Assembly: GCA_005502775.1 (NCBI GenBank)
Contig: SCNI01000027.1
Location: forward strand, 1-51,810
Origin: Microbacteriaceae bacterium 3FA27C10
GTDB lineage: Bacteria > Actinomycetota > Actinomycetes > Actinomycetales > Microbacteriaceae
DNA length: 51,810 nt
Reading direction: 5' to 3'
Below, in pieces: positions 1 through 8,133 of this stretch (positions are counted from its first letter, which is position 1; each line of letters starts with the position of its first letter). Both the position numbers and the translations under genes were made by a program. A model generated the notes under the pieces. That model was not told the origin of the DNA. It made no database searches and saw nothing but the letters and a program-made list of their open reading frames with translations.

Positions 1-13
1 CCCCCTCCCCCAG

Positions 14-39
14 GCCGGCAGCGCCCCCGCGCTGACGGC
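14..39 (-). terminator. Hairpin just downstream of regX3
   Basis: Arms CAGCGC (19-24) and GCGCTG (29-34) close a CCCC loop. The stem extends by four more pairs after one mismatch. It lies 15 bases past the regX3 stop, where a terminator would be expected. There is no T-tract, so this is a weak call. Confidence 0.35.
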
Positions 40-53
40 CCACGGGCTCAGCC

Positions 54-734
54 CTACCCCTCGAAGCGGTAGCCGAGCCCGCGCACCGTCACGAGGAGCG
101 TCGGCTCCGACGGAGCCTTCTCGATCTTCGAGCGGATGCGCTTGATGTGCACGTCGAGCGTCTTGGTGTCGCCGAAGTAGTCGGAGCCCCACACCCGGTC
201 GATCAGCTGGCCGCGGGTCAGCACGCGCCCCGCGTTCCGCAGCAGCAACTCGAGCAGCTCGAATTCCTTGAGCGGCATGGCCACCTCCTTGCCGTTCACG
301 GCGACCGTGTGGCGCTCGACGTCCATCGACACGGGGCCGGCCTTCAGCAGCGGCTCCGCGGCGTCGAGCACCTCGAGCTGGCGCCGCATCACGGCCCGGA
401 TGCGTGCGAGCAGCTCGCGCGTGGAGTAGGGCTTGGTGACGTAGTCGTCGGCACCCAGCTCGAGGCCCACGACGATGTCGATCTCGGAGTCCTTGGCGGT
501 GAGCATGATGATGGGCACCGAGGAGCGGGTGCGGATCTCGCGGCACACCTCGGTGCCGGGGATGCCGGGGATCATGAGGTCGAGCAGGATGATGTCGACC
601 CCGCCGCGGTCGAACTCGCTGATGGCGCTCGGGCCGTCGGGCGCGACGGTGACGCCGTAGCCCTCACGACGCAGCAGGTAGCTGAGCGGTTCGCTCAGCG
701 CGGCTTCGTCTTCGACCAGCAGGATGTGGGTCAT
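54..734 (-). CDS. regX3: Response regulator RegX3 (phosphate two-component system)
   Basis: This is a 226-residue OmpR/PhoB-type DNA-binding response regulator. The receiver has the acidic pair near residues 8-9, phospho-acceptor D52 (LLDLMIP), T78 and K100 (VTKPYS). The C-terminal winged helix spans about 130-225 and ends in the typical VRGLGYRF. The start ATG overlaps the senX3 stop (ATGA), so kinase and regulator are translationally coupled. With SenX3 next to phoU, and with pstSCAB and ppk1 in the same region, the assignment to phosphate control is strong. In mycobacteria the orthologous pair activates pst under low phosphate. The family and the role are established knowledge. That it regulates the targets in this window is inference. 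Confidence 0.93.
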   Translation of the reverse strand: MTHILLVEDEAALSEPLSYLLRREGYGVTVAPDGPSAISEFDRGGVDIILLDLMIPGIPGTEVCREIRTRSSVPIIMLTAKDSEIDIVVGLELGADDYVTKPYSTRELLARIRAVMRRQLEVLDAAEPLLKAGPVSMDVERHTVAVNGKEVAMPLKEFELLELLLRNAGRVLTRGQLIDRVWGSDYFGDTKTLDVHIKRIRSKIEKAPSEPTLLVTVRGLGYRFEG

Positions 735-1885
735 CGCTTCTCTCCTTGTGAGACCGGCGTGGCGCGATTCGCCTCGGGAAGCCGGATGGTGAACGTGGAG
801 CCCTGGCCGATCTGGGACCAGGCACGGATGTCGCCGCCGTGATTCTGCACGACGTGCTTGACGATGCTGAGGCCGAGGCCGGTGCCGCCGGTGTTGCGGG
901 AGCGCGCCTGGTCGACCCGGAAGAACCGCTCGAACACGCGCGGCAGGTCTTCCTCGGGGATGCCGATGCCCTGGTCGGTGATCACGAGCTCCACGACGCC
1001 CTCGTCGTGGTGCACGCCGATGCCGATGCGCGAGCCGTCGGGCGAGTACTGCACGGCGTTCGCGATGAGGTTGTTCACGGCGAGGGTGAGCAGGGCCTCG
1101 TCGCCGATCACCTCCACGTGCTTGGCGCCGCCGACGGCGAGCGTCATGCCCCGCGCATCCGCCACCACGTGGTTCTGGTCGACGGCGGTGGAGATGATGC
1201 CGTCGATGTCGATGAGCTTGGCCGAGGCGAGGATGTCGGTGGCCTGCAGGCGCGAGAGCTCGATGATCTCGCGGGTGATCTGGGCGAGCCGCGTGGCCTC
1301 GGTGCCCATCCGCTTCGCGAAGCGGCGCACCTGATCGGGGTCGTCGGAGGCCGGCTCGAGCGCCTCGGCGAGCAGCGCGATGGCGCCGATCGGCGTCTTC
1401 AGCTCGTGGCTGATGTTGGCGATGAAGTCGCGGCGCACCTCTTCGAGGCGGTAGGCATCCGTTCGGTCCTCCGCGAGCACGAGCACGTAGCGGCTGCCGA
1501 GCCTCGCCACCCGAACCTCGAGGTGGATGCTCGCCTCGCCGAACGGGCCGCGCGCGAGCGTGACCTCCTCGTTGCGCGAGTCGCCGTCGCGGCGCACGGC
1601 GGCGACGATCTCGAGGATGTCGTCGTGCACGAGCAGCTGATTCACCACGAGACCGTAGGTGTAGGCCATCTCCGAGGCCTTGACCACGTTGTTCGACGGG
1701 TCGAGTACGAGGCCGGCGGAGTCGAGCGCATCGATCACCTGGTCGACGCCGTCGGGCACCGAAGCGGCGACGACGGTGACCGCGTTGTTTCCCCGCCGTT
1801 CAGCCATGTGGAGCAAGAGCACGAACCCCGCTCCCACGAAGAGGCCGAGTGCCACAGACAACAGCACCAACCAGCCTGTTTCCAT
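731..1885 (-). CDS. senX3: Sensor histidine kinase SenX3
   Basis: This is a kinase of about 384 residues with one N-terminal membrane segment (VLLSVALGLFVGAGFVLLL) and no large extracellular sensor. A PAS-like region follows, then a HisKA domain with phospho-acceptor His in NISHELKTP (about residue 160). The HATPase_c domain carries the N box (NNLIANAVQYS), the G1 box (DQGIGI) and the G2 box (GTGLGLSIV). The lack of an external sensor fits SenX3/PhoR kinases that read phosphate through Pst and PhoU. The ATG at 1885 is chosen over the in-frame GTG at 1891 because a TAGTGT -10 box ends 7 bases before the ATG, which suggests a leaderless message. It diverges from phoU. Confidence 0.92.
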   Translation of the reverse strand: METGWLVLLSVALGLFVGAGFVLLLHMAERRGNNAVTVVAASVPDGVDQVIDALDSAGLVLDPSNNVVKASEMAYTYGLVVNQLLVHDDILEIVAAVRRDGDSRNEEVTLARGPFGEASIHLEVRVARLGSRYVLVLAEDRTDAYRLEEVRRDFIANISHELKTPIGAIALLAEALEPASDDPDQVRRFAKRMGTEATRLAQITREIIELSRLQATDILASAKLIDIDGIISTAVDQNHVVADARGMTLAVGGAKHVEVIGDEALLTLAVNNLIANAVQYSPDGSRIGIGVHHDEGVVELVITDQGIGIPEEDLPRVFERFFRVDQARSRNTGGTGLGLSIVKHVVQNHGGDIRAWSQIGQGSTFTIRLPEANRATPVSQGEKR

Positions 1886-1892
1886 AGCCACT

Positions 1893-1898
1893 ACACTA
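1893..1898 (-). promoter_or_regulatory. Candidate -10 element of senX3-regX3
   Basis: TAGTGT on the minus strand lies 7 bases before the senX3 ATG, the spacing expected for a leaderless transcript. The same hexamer occurs before pstS (16710) and before the wall-anchored hydrolase (31253). No convincing -35 was found. Confidence 0.4.
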
Positions 1899-1957
1899 AT
1901 GAGTCCGCCAGGGCTCGGGTTCGCGGATGCGCTTTGCGGCCCATTGGTTGGCAGAGT

Positions 1958-2001
1958 GTTCAGATGCCCGGCACTTCGCGTTAACCTGGCCCGGTTTGGA
2001 T
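1958..2001 (+). promoter_or_regulatory. PHO-box-like 11-bp direct repeats before phoU
   Basis: On an exact 11-bp grid the sequence reads GTTCAGATGCC (1958), a degenerate unit (1969), GTTAACCTGGC (1980) and CCGGTTTGGAT (1991). The GTTnACC-like units resemble the direct-repeat PHO boxes known from Streptomyces PhoP. GTTAACCTG also recurs before pstS. The orientation favours control of phoU, whose start is 30 bases downstream. Binding by RegX3 is inferred. Confidence 0.45.
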
Positions 2002-2030
2002 GGCTTTACCAAAGAAAGGACCCCACACGC

Positions 2031-2690
2031 ATGCGTGAGGTATTCCAGCAAGAGCTTCGCGAGGTTCAGGAGCGTCTCGTCGAGATCTCCGAGCTCGTCA
2101 CCGTGGCCATCACGAACGCGACCACGGCGTTCAACGAGTCGAACGTCTCGCTCGCCGAGGCGGTCATCGCCGAAGACCCCAAGATCGACGCCCTCGCGGC
2201 CGGTCTCGACGAGTTGGCCATCAACATCCTGGCCCTGCAGCAGCCGGTGGCCCGTGACCTGCGCATCGTGGTGACGGCCCTGCGGGTGAGCGCGTCACTC
2301 GAGCGGATGGGCGACATCGCCGAGCACATCGCCCAGCTGGCCCGCTACCGCTACCCCGACAAGGTCGTGAAGAAGAGCCTGCGCCAGACCTTCGCCGAGA
2401 TGGGTCGCCTCGACGTCGAGCTCGCCAAGAAGCTCACGGTCCTGCTGCAGACCGAAGACGTGGCCCTCGCCGACGAGATGCGCAACGACGACGACCGCAT
2501 CGACGAGCTGCACGTGAGCGTGTTCGACGCCGTCCTCGGCTCGCACTGGAAGGGTGAGGCGGTCGACACGGTCGACGTCACGCTCGCCAGCCGCTACCAC
2601 GAGCGCTTCGCCGACCACGCGGTCTCGATCGCCAAGAAGGTGCAGTACCTGGCCACCGGAGAGTGGCCCGGCAGCACCACCAACCCGTAA
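2031..2690 (+). CDS. phoU: Phosphate transport regulator PhoU
   Basis: This 219-residue protein is entirely alpha-helical and has the two tandem PhoU three-helix bundles. The metal-cluster motifs appear as RMGDIAEHIAQLA in the first half and ERFADHAVSIAKKV in the second. PhoU is a cytoplasmic adaptor that connects the Pst transporter to the sensor kinase and represses Pho signalling when phosphate is plentiful. The ATG at 2031 follows an AAAGGA Shine-Dalgarno. The longer open frame upstream would run through the promoter region and is not used. It diverges from senX3 and is followed by a strong bidirectional hairpin shared with gpmA. Confidence 0.95.
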   Translation: MREVFQQELREVQERLVEISELVTVAITNATTAFNESNVSLAEAVIAEDPKIDALAAGLDELAINILALQQPVARDLRIVVTALRVSASLERMGDIAEHIAQLARYRYPDKVVKKSLRQTFAEMGRLDVELAKKLTVLLQTEDVALADEMRNDDDRIDELHVSVFDAVLGSHWKGEAVDTVDVTLASRYHERFADHAVSIAKKVQYLATGEWPGSTTNP

Positions 2691-2713
2691 CCGGGCGTTC
2701 ACCCCGGCAACGG

Positions 2714-2750
2714 GAAAGCCCCCGCTCCTCTTTCGAGGACGGGGGCTTTC
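2714..2750. terminator. Bidirectional terminator between phoU and gpmA
   Basis: GAAAGCCCCCG pairs with CGGGGGCTTTC, continues through TCCTC/GAGGA with one bulged C, and closes on TTTC. It lies between two convergent genes. Confidence 0.85.
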
Positions 2751-2765
2751 TCGTGCGCCTGAGCG

Positions 2766-3518
2766 CTACTTCTTGCCCTGGGCGGCCACGGCGGCGGCGC
2801 CGGCGGCAGCGGCCTCGGGGTCGAGGTACTCCCCCGGGCCGAGCGGCGCGAACGAGGCGTCGAGCTTGTAGACCAGCGGGATGCCGGTGGGGATGTTGAG
2901 CTCGGCGATCTCCTCGTCGGAGATGCCGTCGAGGTGCTTCACGAGCGCACGCAGGGAGTTGCCGTGCGCGGTGACGAGCACGGTCTTGCCGAGCGCGAGA
3001 TCGCCCTGGATGTCGCTCTCCCAGTAGGGCAGCATCCGCTCGATGACGTCTTTCAGGCACTCGGTGCGCGGCACCGCGTCGCCGAGGTCGGCGTAGCGCG
3101 GGTCGCCCACCTGCGAGTACTGGTCGTCGTCGGCGATGGGGGGCGGCGGCACGTCGAAGCTGCGGCGCCAGGTCTGGAACTGCTCGGGGCCGTACTCGGC
3201 GAGGGTCTGCGCCTTGTCCTTGCCCTGCAGGGCGCCATAGTGGCGCTCGTTCAAGCGCCAGGAGCGCTTGACGTCGATCCACAGGCGATCGGCCTCGGCG
3301 AGCGCGAGGTTCGCGGTCTGGATGGCGCGGGTGAGGCGCGAGGTGTACAGCACGTCGGGCAGGAGGCCCGATTCGGCCAGCAGTTCGCCGGCGCGCTTGG
3401 CCTCGCCGACGCCCTGCTCCGAGAGCGGCACGTCGACCCAGCCGGTGAACAGGTTCTTCTGGTTCCACTCGCTGTTTCCGTGGCGCAGCAGGATCAGGGT
3501 GTAAGGCTCAGTTGGCAT
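2766..3518 (-). CDS. gpmA: 2,3-bisphosphoglycerate-dependent phosphoglycerate mutase
   Basis: This 250-residue enzyme interconverts 3- and 2-phosphoglycerate in glycolysis. The phospho-histidine motif [10 protein letters not shown] is at the N-terminus, with H13 as the acceptor. [10 protein letters not shown] supplies the catalytic Glu and His, and [10 protein letters not shown] the second His. The length matches the dPGM family. The C-terminus is Ala-rich. In Mycobacterium tuberculosis the orthologue gpm1 lies directly before senX3-regX3, and here it is two genes away, so this is a partly conserved neighbourhood. The gap to the divergent methyltransferase is only about 45 bases, so the promoters overlap and the messages may be leaderless. 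Confidence 0.95.
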   Translation of the reverse strand: MPTEPYTLILLRHGNSEWNQKNLFTGWVDVPLSEQGVGEAKRAGELLAESGLLPDVLYTSRLTRAIQTANLALAEADRLWIDVKRSWRLNERHYGALQGKDKAQTLAEYGPEQFQTWRRSFDVPPPPIADDDQYSQVGDPRYADLGDAVPRTECLKDVIERMLPYWESDIQGDLALGKTVLVTAHGNSLRALVKHLDGISDEEIAELNIPTGIPLVYKLDASFAPLGPGEYLDPEAAAAGAAAVAAQGKK

Positions 3519-3562
3519 GCCCCAATCCTATTGCGGCGACGCCCCATGATTGGATGGGAGCC

Positions 3563-4375
3563 ATGCCGATCGGTGCCGTCACCCGGGGAACCACGAACAC
3601 CAATCGGCTGCGCCGGGTCGACCGGTGGATCCAGACCCTGCCGATTCTGCGCTCGAGCGGCGATCCGCTCGTGGTCGACCTCGGCTACGGGGCGAGCGGC
3701 GTCACCGCGTTCGAGTTGCAGGCACGTCTCGCCGCTGTACGGCCGGATGCGGAGGTGCTCGGCCTCGAGATCGCCCCCGAGCGTGTGGCGACCGCGACCG
3801 CCCAGCTGAAGGACGTGCGCGACGGCCGCACCGGATTCGCCCCGGATGCCCGGGTCGGGTTCGCGGTCGGCGGCTTCGAGGTGCCGTTGCCGGCCGCCCG
3901 CCGGGCCGCCGTCATCCGGGCCTTCAACGTGCTGCGGCAGTACGACGAGACCGAGGTCGCTGGCGCCTGGAGCCTCATGGTGGGCCGCCTCCAGCCCGGC
4001 GGCGTGCTCGTGGAGGGCACCTGCAACGAGGTGGGCCGGGTGAGCAGCTGGGTGGCGGTGGAGCACGCGGGGCCGGTCTCGTTCACGGTGTCGCTGCGAC
4101 TGAGCGGCCTCGAGCATCCGTCGATCGTGGCGGAGCGCCTGCCCAAGGCCCTCATCCACCGCAACGTGCCCGGCGAACCGGTGCACCGCTTCCTCGTCGA
4201 GCTCGACCGCTTCTGGCAGCACAACGCCGCCCTCGGCACCTATGGGCCGGTGCAGCGCTGGGTGGCGACGGTCGACGGGATGCGCGAGGCCGGCTGGGGT
4301 GTGTCGACCCCCCGGCGGCGCATCCGGCTCGGCGAGATCACCGTGCCGTGGAGCCAGGTGGCGCCCGCCGCCTGA
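3563..4375 (+). CDS. Class I SAM-dependent methyltransferase
   Basis: This protein of about 270 residues has a Rossmann-type SAM-binding core. VVDLGYGASGVTA is motif I, and EVLGLEIAPERV supplies the acidic residue that would contact the ribose. The substrate cannot be read from the sequence. The start is uncertain: ATG 3563 is preferred, ATG 3554 is equally in frame, and a still longer frame would overlap the gpmA start. It is transcribed divergently from gpmA and convergently with the lipoprotein gene. I know of no characterised homologue and assign only the fold. Confidence 0.75.
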   Translation: MPIGAVTRGTTNTNRLRRVDRWIQTLPILRSSGDPLVVDLGYGASGVTAFELQARLAAVRPDAEVLGLEIAPERVATATAQLKDVRDGRTGFAPDARVGFAVGGFEVPLPAARRAAVIRAFNVLRQYDETEVAGAWSLMVGRLQPGGVLVEGTCNEVGRVSSWVAVEHAGPVSFTVSLRLSGLEHPSIVAERLPKALIHRNVPGEPVHRFLVELDRFWQHNAALGTYGPVQRWVATVDGMREAGWGVSTPRRRIRLGEITVPWSQVAPAA

Positions 4376-4426
4376 GTGCCGGCCGCCTGAGCGCCCGCGC
4401 TGGGCCCGAACCTTCGGTGGCCGGGG

Positions 4427-4855
4427 CTACTTGACGGGCAGCGTGACCGACTGGCCGTTCACCTGCACCACGAGCGGCTCGGCCACGCTCACGCTGTTCG
4501 GGGTCCAGAACACGGTGGTGTGCGGCACGTAGTCCATGGTGCAGATCTGGTCGGCGGCGAGCGGGACGGTGTCGATCGACACCGTGTTGCCCTGACCGGC
4601 GGGCTCGACGACGTTGATGCGGCTGCCGATCACGGGGCAGGTGGAGCTGCCGGAGACCGCGACGGCGAGCGCCGCGCCGTCTTCGACCCAGAAGGCCTGC
4701 ACTCCCGAGTCGTCGGCCGGCGACTCCTGCGAGACCGCGTGCTCGTCAGGAACCCCCGAGAAGCTGGTGGTGGCGCCGGTGACCGTGCATCCGGTCAGCA
4801 CGAACGCGGCGGCGACGGCGGCGATCGTGAACGGGACGAGCTTTCGCATCTTCAT
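4427..4855 (-). CDS. Small secreted lipoprotein of unknown function
   Basis: This is a product of about 142 residues with a lipoprotein signal peptide. MKMRK is followed by a hydrophobic run and the lipobox LTGC. The mature part is about 120 residues, Ser/Thr/Val-rich, with two further cysteines (STCPV, QICTMD) that could form a disulfide. No recognised domain is visible. ATG 4855 (or 4849) is preferred because it begins directly at the signal peptide, while the frame upstream encodes non-signal residues. It is probably anchored on the outer face of the membrane. Its role is unknown. Confidence 0.7.
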   Translation of the reverse strand: MKMRKLVPFTIAAVAAAFVLTGCTVTGATTSFSGVPDEHAVSQESPADDSGVQAFWVEDGAALAVAVSGSSTCPVIGSRINVVEPAGQGNTVSIDTVPLAADQICTMDYVPHTTVFWTPNSVSVAEPLVVQVNGQSVTLPVK

Positions 4856-4906
4856 GGGCCTAACGCTAGCGAATGGAGGGGTCCCGAGGCCATTCGGCAC
4901 CCCCGA

Positions 4907-5392
4907 TCATCGCGTCGGGGGGAATTCTGCCCGGATCGCCTCCAAGGAGGTACCGAGCGCATCGGCACTCTCCTGGTATTTCGCAAGCATTCGCAGCCGC
5001 ACAGGATCGTCGAGCAGCCTGAGCCGGCGCTCGTCGGAATTGTGGCGGATGTCGGCTCTCTTCACCCGCAGGGCTCGGCCCCCACGCGAGAGGATTCGGG
5101 ACAGGTAGTCCGCGCGCGGCTCTCCTGCGCGGTGGGTGAGCGCGAGCACGTCGTCGAGCACCTCGGAACCGAACAGCGCGGCGATGAGCTGCGGCGGGCA
5201 GTCCGTGTCTTCCAGTATGTCGTGCAGCACGGCGACGATCTTGTCGCCCTCGCCGCTCAGGAATCCGGCGACGGCGAGCGGATGCTCGATGTACGGCCGG
5301 CCCGCCTTGTCGCGCTGCCCGGCGTGCCGATCGCGCGCCAACGAGACCGCTCGCTCAAATTGGGTCGCGGGCACCGCCGATGTACCGGCCAT
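4907..5392 (-). CDS. HD-domain hydrolase, RelA/SpoT hydrolase-like (single domain)
   Basis: This protein of about 161 residues resembles the stand-alone HD hydrolase domain of SpoT and small alarmone hydrolases. RHAGQRDKAGRPYIEHP opens the fold and AVLHDILEDT carries the metal-binding His-Asp pair. No synthetase, TGS or ACT domain is present. It could hydrolyse (p)ppGpp or another nucleotide, but the substrate is inferred from the family only. The start at 5392 is chosen because GGAGG lies 5 bases upstream. Longer in-frame starts reach 5449 and would overlap the divergent gene. Confidence 0.75.
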   Translation of the reverse strand: MAGTSAVPATQFERAVSLARDRHAGQRDKAGRPYIEHPLAVAGFLSGEGDKIVAVLHDILEDTDCPPQLIAALFGSEVLDDVLALTHRAGEPRADYLSRILSRGGRALRVKRADIRHNSDERRLRLLDDPVRLRMLAKYQESADALGTSLEAIRAEFPPTR

Positions 5393-5447
5393 CTGGGCCT
5401 CCATTCCGTGAGCCACTTCATGTCGATATGAGCTAAGCTCGCTTTCC

Positions 5448-5756
5448 ATGGTAACCCCCGTTGGCGCCTACTGGCTGCGTGTCGACCTCGACAATGGCTT
5501 CATCGAATATCTGCTCGGCACCGATGTCGTCGACATCGAGAGGATCGTCGACGCGTCTGCGATGCTGACGCTGAACGATGGTCGCCGTTGGCAGATTCGC
5601 GTGACTACGGCGGATGCGCTCATCGCCGAGCTCGGGCGATGGCGGCAGACCGCCGGCGCCGACCATCTGATGTCGTTCACCGATCTGTTCGTCGTTCTGG
5701 AGCCCGGACTGGAGGCGATGACTGCGGCGATCGCCACGGCGACCGCGACGCTCTGA
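5448..5756 (+). CDS. Conserved-looking 102-residue protein, unknown
   Basis: This small soluble alpha/beta protein begins MVTPVGAYWLRVDLDNGFIE. It has no signal peptide, membrane segment or recognisable motif. Its frame shows normal high-GC third-position use, which supports it being real. It sits alone between divergent and convergent neighbours. A TAAGCT -10-like box (5431) about 11 bases before the ATG suggests a very short leader. No function is assigned. Confidence 0.6.
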   Translation: MVTPVGAYWLRVDLDNGFIEYLLGTDVVDIERIVDASAMLTLNDGRRWQIRVTTADALIAELGRWRQTAGADHLMSFTDLFVVLEPGLEAMTAAIATATATL

Positions 5757-5776
5757 ACGTCGGCGTGGCATAGGGA

Positions 5777-6895
5777 TCAGCTGGTGATATCGGGCAGCGC
5801 GCGGCGGGCCTCGTCGATCGCCATGCCGCTCGCGGCGAGCAGATCGAGCACGAGCGGCCGCACCGAGACGACGAGCGAGGCCTCCGACACCGGCTGGCCG
5901 GGGATGAGCGTGCGCGGGTCGAGCGTGATGGCGATGAGGATGAGGCTCTGGCGCACGATGGGCCGGAGCTCGGGATGGTCGATCGACTGCGCGAGCATCG
6001 AGGCGGCGCTCTGCAGGCCGGCGAAGAGCTCGGCCAGCTCGGGGCGCGGCCGGTCGTCGGACAGCACACTCAGTCGCCGGGCGACCACGCGGAGGTTCCT
6101 CGCCGCGTGGTCCATGTGCTGCTGCATCACCTGCAGTCCGGCGAGCTCGTGGCGGTGCTTGCGGAGAAACGGCGAGATGCGCGAGATCGCGGCCGCGGAG
6201 TCGAGCGACGACTTCCACTGTTCGAGCAGGCCGTGCGTCTCGCGTGCCCGTCCGAGCACGAGCTCGGCGGTCTCCTTGTCGCCGAGGCGCACCACCGCGA
6301 CGAGCGACGACAGGATGGACGTGAAGGCCGAGAAGAACTTCAGCGCCTCCCGCCGCGCGGCCCGGCGCGGGTCTCGCGGCAGCAGTGCCGTGCTGGCGAG
6401 GGCCACGATGCCGCCCAGTACCGCGTCCTCGGTGCGGGTGAACGGCCCGCCGGGTGGAACCGGCAGCAGGGTCACGAGCCCCGCCTGCACGGCGGCGACG
6501 ATCGGGAGTCCGGGCACCGGCGACAGCAGCCGAGTCAGCACGAGCGCCGCGAAGACGGTGAGCGAGAACTGCCAGAGTCCCTGACCGGCCACGAGCAGGA
6601 TGAGCTCGCTCAGGATGATGCCGATCGTCATCGCGATCGCCGTCTCCAGCACCCGACGGGGCCGGGCGTCGAGCACGAGGCCGAGACTCGAGAGCGTCAC
6701 GGTGACCGCCACGATCGGATAGGGATGCCCGAGCAGGAAGTGCGCGAGCGCGTAGGCCACGGTGACGGCCACCACGAGCTGCACGATCGACGGCAGACTC
6801 GCGCCGGTGCGCTCGAAGCCGGCTCGCGCCTCCGCCCTCACGCGGGCCGCGAAGGATGCCCGCTCGCCGTCCTCCGGGCGGAGCGGCGCGGTCAC
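5777..6895 (-). CDS. FUSC-family (aromatic acid exporter-like) membrane protein
   Basis: This protein of about 372 residues has an N-terminal bundle of roughly six hydrophobic segments, starting at LPSIVQLVVAVTVAYALAHF. A long helical cytoplasmic tail of about 200 residues follows. This half-FUSC layout is typical of actinobacterial proteins related to aromatic acid efflux permeases. GTG 6895 is chosen because the longer frame upstream reads through the ygfZ coding end and is Arg/Pro-rich shadow sequence. It is the last gene of a minus-strand run beginning at 9261. The substrate is unknown. Confidence 0.75.
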   Translation of the reverse strand: MTAPLRPEDGERASFAARVRAEARAGFERTGASLPSIVQLVVAVTVAYALAHFLLGHPYPIVAVTVTLSSLGLVLDARPRRVLETAIAMTIGIILSELILLVAGQGLWQFSLTVFAALVLTRLLSPVPGLPIVAAVQAGLVTLLPVPPGGPFTRTEDAVLGGIVALASTALLPRDPRRAARREALKFFSAFTSILSSLVAVVRLGDKETAELVLGRARETHGLLEQWKSSLDSAAAISRISPFLRKHRHELAGLQVMQQHMDHAARNLRVVARRLSVLSDDRPRPELAELFAGLQSAASMLAQSIDHPELRPIVRQSLILIAITLDPRTLIPGQPVSEASLVVSVRPLVLDLLAASGMAIDEARRALPDITS

Positions 6896-6921
6896 GGGGC
6901 GGCCCCGGGCATCCGCGGCGC

Positions 6922-8133
6922 TCAGCGGCGGCGGGCGCCGAGCCGGGGAAGGCGCGGAACCCGGCCGACGGCAGCGCCGGCCTCGGGCGAGACGATCGAC
7001 TCCGCGGTCGCGGCGACGTCGCCGTCGGCGGTGCGCACCACGAGGCGGGCCTCGGGGTCGAGCTGGCGCTTCACCACGGCCAGGGCGACCGGGCCCCACT
7101 CGTGGTGGATCGCGACGGAGGTCGCGTGGCCCACCGCATCCGGGGCCCCGGCCTCGCCGGCCGGCCCCTCGGCCCCGGTGGGGGCGAGGAACACCTCGTC
7201 ACCCGCGGCCGGGAGCACGGCGTCGGAGCCGTCGAGCTGCAGGAACACCAGTCGCCGCGGCGGGTGGCCGAGGTTGTGCACCTTCGCCACCGTCTCCTGC
7301 CCGCGGTAGCAGCCCTTGTTCAGGTGCACGGCCGAGCGCATCCAGTCGAGCTCGTGCGGAATCGACTTCTCGTCGACCTCGGTGGAGAGCCGCGGGCGCC
7401 ACGCGGCGACGCGCAGCGCCTCTGCCGCGAGCAGCCCGGCCACGGCGAGCTCACCGCTCTGCACGGCGGCCACGAGCTCGGGGAGCTTCTCGCGCGGCAC
7501 GAGGGTCTCACGCCAGAACCAGTCGGCACCGGGGTGATCGTCGACCTGGGCGTACTGCACGCCACCGGCGACGACCTCGGGCCACGGGTCGGCCCAGGTG
7601 AGCGGATGCCCGTTGCCCGCGGCCGCGACGGCGGCGAGCGCGGGCGAAGCGGGGGCGTCGGGCGCCTCGGCCAGCCACCCGACGGTGGCGAATTCGGCCG
7701 AGCGGTCGGCGATCTCCACGCGCAGCATGAAGCGCATCCGCTGCAGCCAGGCCTCGAGCGGCTCGGTCTCGGCCGCGTCGACGAGCAGCCACGCCGTCTC
7801 GCCGTCGTCGAACACGCGGAGGGCGTGTTCGATGCGGCCGTTCACGGAGAGCAGCAGGGTCTCGGCCGAGTCTCCCGGAGCGAGACCGCGGAGGCTCTGG
7901 CTCGTGACGGAGTCGAGCCAGCTCAGGCGATCGGGGCCCGCGACGGAGACCACCCCGCGGTGCGAGAGATCGACGATGACGGGAGCCGAGGGAACGACGC
8001 CCGCGAGCATCCGCTGTTCGACCAGCGGATTGCCGTAGTGCGAGGGGATGCCCGCGTCGGCGCCCGAAGCGGCCACGGCGCCCGGGAGCGACAGGAACGC
8101 GGAGACGGGAGCGGCGACCTCGGCCACGGCCAT
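6922..8133 (-). CDS. ygfZ: YgfZ/GcvT-like folate-binding protein
   Basis: This 403-residue protein has the GcvT-type aminomethyltransferase fold. The signature KGCYRGQETVAKV is the conserved Cys motif of the YgfZ family. YgfZ proteins bind tetrahydrofolate and support assembly or repair of certain iron-sulfur enzymes and tRNA modification. The ATG overlaps the last base of the upstream nitrobindin-like gene stop, so the two are coupled. The extreme C-terminus is rich in Gly and Arg. The family assignment is secure, but the exact client proteins are not known. Confidence 0.9.
   Translation of the reverse strand: MAVAEVAAPVSAFLSLPGAVAASGADAGIPSHYGNPLVEQRMLAGVVPSAPVIVDLSHRGVVSVAGPDRLSWLDSVTSQSLRGLAPGDSAETLLLSVNGRIEHALRVFDDGETAWLLVDAAETEPLEAWLQRMRFMLRVEIADRSAEFATVGWLAEAPDAPASPALAAVAAAGNGHPLTWADPWPEVVAGGVQYAQVDDHPGADWFWRETLVPREKLPELVAAVQSGELAVAGLLAAEALRVAAWRPRLSTEVDEKSIPHELDWMRSAVHLNKGCYRGQETVAKVHNLGHPPRRLVFLQLDGSDAVLPAAGDEVFLAPTGAEGPAGEAGAPDAVGHATSVAIHHEWGPVALAVVKRQLDPEARLVVRTADGDVAATAESIVSPEAGAAVGRVPRLPRLGARRR

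Noticed and set aside
839-1984. Long open frames opposite senX3, opposite ppk1 (14071-15651) and opposite the hydrolase (32392-34899).
   Set aside because: They are antisense to genes with clear domains, and their composition is what high-GC antisense frames produce. No motifs or ribosome sites support them.
5447-5450. The palindrome CCATGG holds start codons for genes on both strands (HD hydrolase and the 102-residue protein).
   Set aside because: The HD hydrolase has a much better start at 5392 with GGAGG five bases upstream, so the overlap is probably coincidental.
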